Positions 30,895-33,729 of a stretch of DNA of 33,729 bases are shown one piece after another. The stretch's first letter is position 1. Every line of letters starts with the position of its first letter. The notes under the pieces were generated by a model that had not been told where the DNA came from, did no database searches, and was given only the letters and a program-made list of their open reading frames with translations. The translations under genes were made by a program, and so were the position numbers. Origin of the DNA: Rhodospirillales bacterium (GTDB taxonomy: Bacteria > Pseudomonadota > Alphaproteobacteria > UBA8366 > Aestuariispiraceae); contig NZSA01000066.1 in assembly GCA_002696645.1 (NCBI GenBank), forward strand, positions 32,542 to 66,270, written 5' to 3'.

Positions 30895-32319
30895 TCATCC
30901 CGCGCAGCAGGAGAGCTTTGCGACGTCCTTGTCGAAGCCTTGGGCGGCGAGCTTGAGCCCTTCCACGGTGGTGAGATAGGGAAAGATCGTCTCACCCAGT
31001 TCCTTGGTCGTCATTCCATACTTGATCGCCAGCACTATGGTCTGGATGCTGTCCGCACCTTCAGGAGCGAGAATCTGCGCTCCCAGCAACCGATCTGACT
31101 TTGCATCGGCCGTTAGCTTGATCAGCCCGCGCGTATCGCGGGCGGCCAGCGCGCGCGGCACCTGATCGAGCGGCGCAACCGATGTCTTGATCTCGAAACC
31201 GCGTTCGCGAGCCTGTTTCTCCGAAAAGCCGACTCCAGCCACCTGTGGATCGGTGAACACCACCCAAGGCATGGCGGAATTGTCATAGATGAGGCTGTCG
31301 CCGTTCAAAGCGTTCTTCGCGGCGAGCTTGGCGCCATAAGCAGCCATATGGACGAACTGGTCGCGCCCGGTGACGTCACCCGCGGCGTAGACACCCTCGC
31401 GGGTGGTGCGCATACGGTCATCGACAACAACGCCGCCGTTGCGGGCCAATTCCACACTACTTTCGACAAGACCAAGGTCGGCGGTGTTAGGTACGCGCCC
31501 AGTGGTCACAAGAACCTTTTCGGCGGTTAACGTTTCAATTCGACCATCCACGTCAACGCTTAACGCGATTTCGCCGTCACCGCTTTTGATCCCGGAATAG
31601 CTGAGGCCAGCGCGTACAGTGATGCCTTCGCCGACCAGATAGCCGGTAAGCGCCTCGGCAATTTCCGGTTCCGCCTCAGGCAACAGGCGCGAGCGCGTGA
31701 CCAGCGTCACCCTGGTGCCGAGGCGCGCGAACATCTGCGCCAGTTCGCAGCCTATATAGCCGCCCCCGATGACCAGTAGCGAGCGCGGCTGTTCCTTAAG
31801 CTCCAGCGCAGTGGTGCTGGTGAGGTAAGGAACGCGCTCCATGCCGGGGATGGAAGGAATCGCCGGCGATGCACCCGTGGCGATGATGATCTTGCCGGTG
31901 CTGATCGGACTTCCGTCCACCAGCACGCCCGAACCATTGAGCCGTGCGGCGCCTTCCAGATATGCGACACCATCGTATTCGGGCAGCAGGTCGATATATT
32001 TCTTCTGCCTGAGCGTCCCGACCAGATCGTCCTTGGCCGCGACCAGTGCGCGCCAATCGCTGACATGGGCCTCTCCGGCAAGCCCCGGAAACCGACTCGA
32101 AGCGCCTGCGCCATGCACCGCCTCAGCGGCGCGGATCATGGTCTTGGAGGGTACACAGCCGACATTGACACAGGTACCGCCGATCGTGCCGTGCCCGATG
32201 AGGGCGACCTTCGCCCCCTCTCCGACGGCCGTGATCGCGGCGGAAAAGCCTGCTGAACCAGCCCCGATAACGGCAAGATCGTAGGTGCGGTCAGCTCGCG
32301 GCGCGCAGCAATCGTTCAT
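30895..32319 (-). CDS. merA: Mercuric reductase
   Basis: This 474-residue cytoplasmic FAD flavoenzyme reduces Hg(II) to volatile Hg(0) with NADPH. The N-terminal FAD motif is VIGAGSAGFSAA and the redox-active pair lies in GTCVNVGCVPSK (C50, C55). The NAD(P)-binding motif is VIGGGYIGCELAQ, followed by AAGDVTGRDQFVHMAAYGAK. The Hg-binding vicinal pair C471-C472 is near the C-terminus (LSCCAG). It lacks the N-terminal HMA domains of long MerA forms, but carries a Cys-Cys at positions 4-5. It overlaps the MerF-like gene by four bases in the order T-P-F-A. It appears fully intact. Confidence 0.96.
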   Translation of the reverse strand: MNDCCAPRADRTYDLAVIGAGSAGFSAAITAVGEGAKVALIGHGTIGGTCVNVGCVPSKTMIRAAEAVHGAGASSRFPGLAGEAHVSDWRALVAAKDDLVGTLRQKKYIDLLPEYDGVAYLEGAARLNGSGVLVDGSPISTGKIIIATGASPAIPSIPGMERVPYLTSTTALELKEQPRSLLVIGGGYIGCELAQMFARLGTRVTLVTRSRLLPEAEPEIAEALTGYLVGEGITVRAGLSYSGIKSGDGEIALSVDVDGRIETLTAEKVLVTTGRVPNTADLGLVESSVELARNGGVVVDDRMRTTREGVYAAGDVTGRDQFVHMAAYGAKLAAKNALNGDSLIYDNSAMPWVVFTDPQVAGVGFSEKQARERGFEIKTSVAPLDQVPRALAARDTRGLIKLTADAKSDRLLGAQILAPEGADSIQTIVLAIKYGMTTKELGETIFPYLTTVEGLKLAAQGFDKDVAKLSCCAG

Positions 32320-32549
32320 CAGTGGCTCCTTTCAGCGCGATTGTTGCGGAGCTTTGCGCGCCGTAACAGAAGGTAGGCTGCCAGTCCGGCCACCAGAATG
32401 GGGAGAGCGATCCATACATAGCCGAGATAGCTAGCCAGGGCGGCGAGCACGACGCCGCCGCTTGATACCAGCAACAGGGGAACAAGGCAGCACAGCACCG
32501 CAACCGCTCCACCGATCAACCCAAGGCTTACATGGGACGGATCGCTCAT
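32319..32549 (-). CDS. merF: MerF-type mercury transporter
   Basis: This 76-residue inner-membrane protein has two helices. The vicinal cysteines C20-C21 lie in helix 1 (AVAVLCCLVPLLL), followed by a glycine-rich turn (SSGGVVLAALASYLGYVW) and helix 2. The second cysteine pair of classical MerF near the C-terminus is not present, and the tail is basic (RRAKLRNNRAERSH). It takes Hg(II) through the inner membrane towards MerA. The start at 32549 is the only Met that gives a normal N-terminus. Its stop overlaps the merA start, and the merP stop lies five bases before its start. A MerF-like subgroup with one pair is likely. Confidence 0.8.
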   Translation of the reverse strand: MSDPSHVSLGLIGGAVAVLCCLVPLLLVSSGGVVLAALASYLGYVWIALPILVAGLAAYLLLRRAKLRNNRAERSH

Positions 32550-32553
32550 CGGC

Positions 32554-32889
32554 TCATTCTCCGGCGATATGTGCCGGATAGCCGGCGTTCTCCGAGGCGG
32601 TCGCGATGGAATCGATGCTCGCCTCGGACGGATCGAACACGACGGTTGCCGTCCTGGCATCGAAATCGACCGTCACCAACCGAACACCCTCAACGCTTTC
32701 CATTGCCTTTCTCACCGTGACAGGACAGAGCGCGCAGGTCATACCCGGCACATCGAAGGTGGCGGTCTGTTCGCTCGAAGCAGCCTGAGCCGCTGAAACA
32801 AGGACCGGCGACGCGATAGTGGCGACGAGAGGTAGTCCGGATATGCCCAGAACAAGCAATCCAGCGGTAATAAAGAACTTCGATTTCAT
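32554..32889 (-). CDS. merP: Periplasmic mercury-binding protein
   Basis: This 111-residue protein has a signal peptide ending near AAQA (about residue 36). One heavy-metal-associated domain follows: TFDVPGMTCALCPVTVRKAM, with the Hg ligands C52 and C55, and the beta strands TVDFDARTATVVFDP. It binds Hg(II) in the periplasm and hands it to MerT or MerF. ACALCP instead of the more common TCAACP-type loop is a small variation. AAGGAG precedes the start. Its place between merT and merF is normal for alphaproteobacterial mer operons. Confidence 0.93.
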   Translation of the reverse strand: MKSKFFITAGLLVLGISGLPLVATIASPVLVSAAQAASSEQTATFDVPGMTCALCPVTVRKAMESVEGVRLVTVDFDARTATVVFDPSEASIDSIATASENAGYPAHIAGE

Positions 32890-32902
32890 TGGGGTCTTCT
32901 CC

Positions 32903-33301
32903 TTAATAGAAAAACGGCGCCCACCAATTGATGGTCAGTGCCAGGACGACTAGTACCGTCGAGAGCCACAGGGCGGATTTGGTGATGAGAGCGGATTCAG
33001 GCCGTGCGCAATAGGAGCCGTCCTCACAGGCTGGTTTGGCCTTGAAATAGACCTGTCGGAAGCCGAGCCCGATGAAGACGAGCGCCACGCCCGCGAAAAT
33101 CGGCTTGTAGGGCTCAAGCGCGGTGAGGTTGCCGATCCACGCGCCGGATATGCCAAGTGTCAGCAGCACGAGCGGTGCAATGCAGCAGGTGGAGGCAAGG
33201 ATTGCGCCGATGACGCCGCCGGTTGCGAACCAGCCCTTGCGCCGATCGCTGGTTTCCAACGCCGCGTCCGGCATTGTTGTTTCAATTTCCATATCGCTCA
33301 T
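32903..33301 (-). CDS. merT: Mercuric transport protein
   Basis: This 132-residue inner-membrane protein has three helices. The vicinal pair C39-C40 is in helix 1 (ILASTCCIAPLVLL). The cytoplasmic loop pair C92 and C98 lies in KPACEDGSYCAR, with the C-x5-C spacing known for MerT. The N-terminus is longer and more acidic than in Tn501 (MSDMEIETTMPDAALETSDR). It takes Hg(II) from MerP into the cytoplasm. It is the first gene of the operon, 30 bases behind the MerR-type promoter, and divergent from the MerR gene at 33376. Confidence 0.94.
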   Translation of the reverse strand: MSDMEIETTMPDAALETSDRRKGWFATGGVIGAILASTCCIAPLVLLTLGISGAWIGNLTALEPYKPIFAGVALVFIGLGFRQVYFKAKPACEDGSYCARPESALITKSALWLSTVLVVLALTINWWAPFFY

Positions 33302-33331
33302 GCGGTTTTCCCTCGAAGTTCAATTGAATGC

Positions 33332-33362
33332 AAGCTACAGTCTGTAGCAACTACAGACTCAA
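33332..33362 (-). promoter_or_regulatory. mer operator/promoter of merTPFA
   Basis: The minus strand has TTGAGT (33362-33357) and TAGCTT (33337-33332) with 19-bp spacing. Within it is a perfect dyad, AGTCTGTAG-caa-CTACAGACT (33339-33359). Its half-site differs from the CTCCGTA type at 29400 and 30824, so a different MerR protein should bind here. Confidence 0.78.
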
Positions 33363-33375
33363 GAGGTATTTTGAG

Positions 33376-33729
33376 ATGACCGATCACGTTTCCGGGAAGA
33401 CATTGCAACGCGCCGAACTGGCGAGGCGCACGGGCTGCAATCTCGAAACCATCCGCTATTACGAGAAGACAGGCATGATGCCCGATCCGCCGCGCACGGC
33501 GTCCGGCTATCGCGTCTATGACGAAGCCCACGTCTCGCGGCTGCGTTTCATCCTGCGCGCTCGCGAACTCGGCTTTTCCATCTATGGGATCCGAGGCCTG
33601 CTCGATCTCGTCGATGGCGGCACGCAGACCTGCGCCGAGGTGAAGGAACGGACCGAGCGGCACCTCGCCGACGTCCGTGCCAAGATCGCCGACCTCAAGC
33701 GGATCGAGAAGGTGCTGGCGGGGACCGCC
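33376..33729 (+). CDS. MerR-family regulator, partial (runs off the window)
   Basis: 118 residues are visible. LQRAELARRTGCNLETIRYY (residues 10-29) is the HTH, followed by GYRVYDEAHVSRLRFILRAR and the long dimerisation helix. C86 (TQTCAEV) corresponds to the first metal-ligand cysteine of MerR. The others would lie beyond the window edge. It is divergent from merT across the 19-bp-spaced promoter, and so is the probable regulator of merTPFA. Whether it senses Hg(II) alone cannot be told without the missing C-terminus. Confidence 0.88.
   Translation, partial: MTDHVSGKTLQRAELARRTGCNLETIRYYEKTGMMPDPPRTASGYRVYDEAHVSRLRFILRARELGFSIYGIRGLLDLVDGGTQTCAEVKERTERHLADVRAKIADLKRIEKVLAGTA

Overview
The window looks like the accessory part of an alphaproteobacterial replicon, probably from a Rhodospirillales-like marine or environmental organism. 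This is inferred from the 3' half of an initiator tRNA, an AtuA/acyl-CoA dehydrogenase neighbourhood and the family types; the genus cannot be fixed from sequence alone. It starts at the end of a fatty-acid or branched-acyl catabolic operon (1-1701). From there on it is stacked mobile DNA.

Two partial copies of the 3' half of tRNA-fMet, each with the tRNA terminator (about 1743-1827 and 10652-10736), mark tandem integrations at one tRNA gene. Island A (about 1783-10691) carries a P4-type tyrosine integrase, an unknown gene, an AlpA-like regulator and a tight minus-strand cassette. That cassette encodes a CDF-like transporter, DsbB, DsbA, SCO, PCu(A)C, LspA, a second SCO and a frameshifted DedA protein. 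It is controlled by a divergent MerR-type regulator and appears to handle copper or related metals and thiols in the envelope. Island B begins at 10692 with a second integrase, which sits inside a perfect 57-bp inverted repeat (10732-10788 / 12564-12620).

The region 12.7-20.1 kb is a mosaic. It holds an AT-rich gene for a membrane protein, transposase remnants, a compact plasmid-like module (AlpA, ribbon-helix-helix, small relaxase-like protein, HTH-like protein, ParA-like ATPase, membrane-anchored protein) and an AbiEi/AbiEii type IV toxin-antitoxin pair.

From 20.1 to 24.6 kb there is a DUF302 gene and a DUF3179 gene, divergent from a cytochrome P460-family gene and an orphan sensor histidine kinase. 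The P460 protein has an unusual Asn-Pro-Cys repeat domain, and its apparent original start is cut off by an amber codon. Next come fragments of IS630, IS6 and IS110 elements (24.6-26.3 kb). The IS110 fragment truncates a heavy-metal P-type ATPase gene.

The right end is a mercury-resistance region, reading leftwards from 33.3 kb: merT, merP, merF and merA, with a divergent MerR-type gene that runs off the window. A second unit follows: a MerR protein fused to a heavy-metal-associated domain, a CcdA-like membrane protein, a decayed gene of unknown function and the decayed ATPase. These are served by mer-type operators of two different sequence types. Broken genes are concentrated at 24.6-29.3 kb, while merTPFA looks intact.
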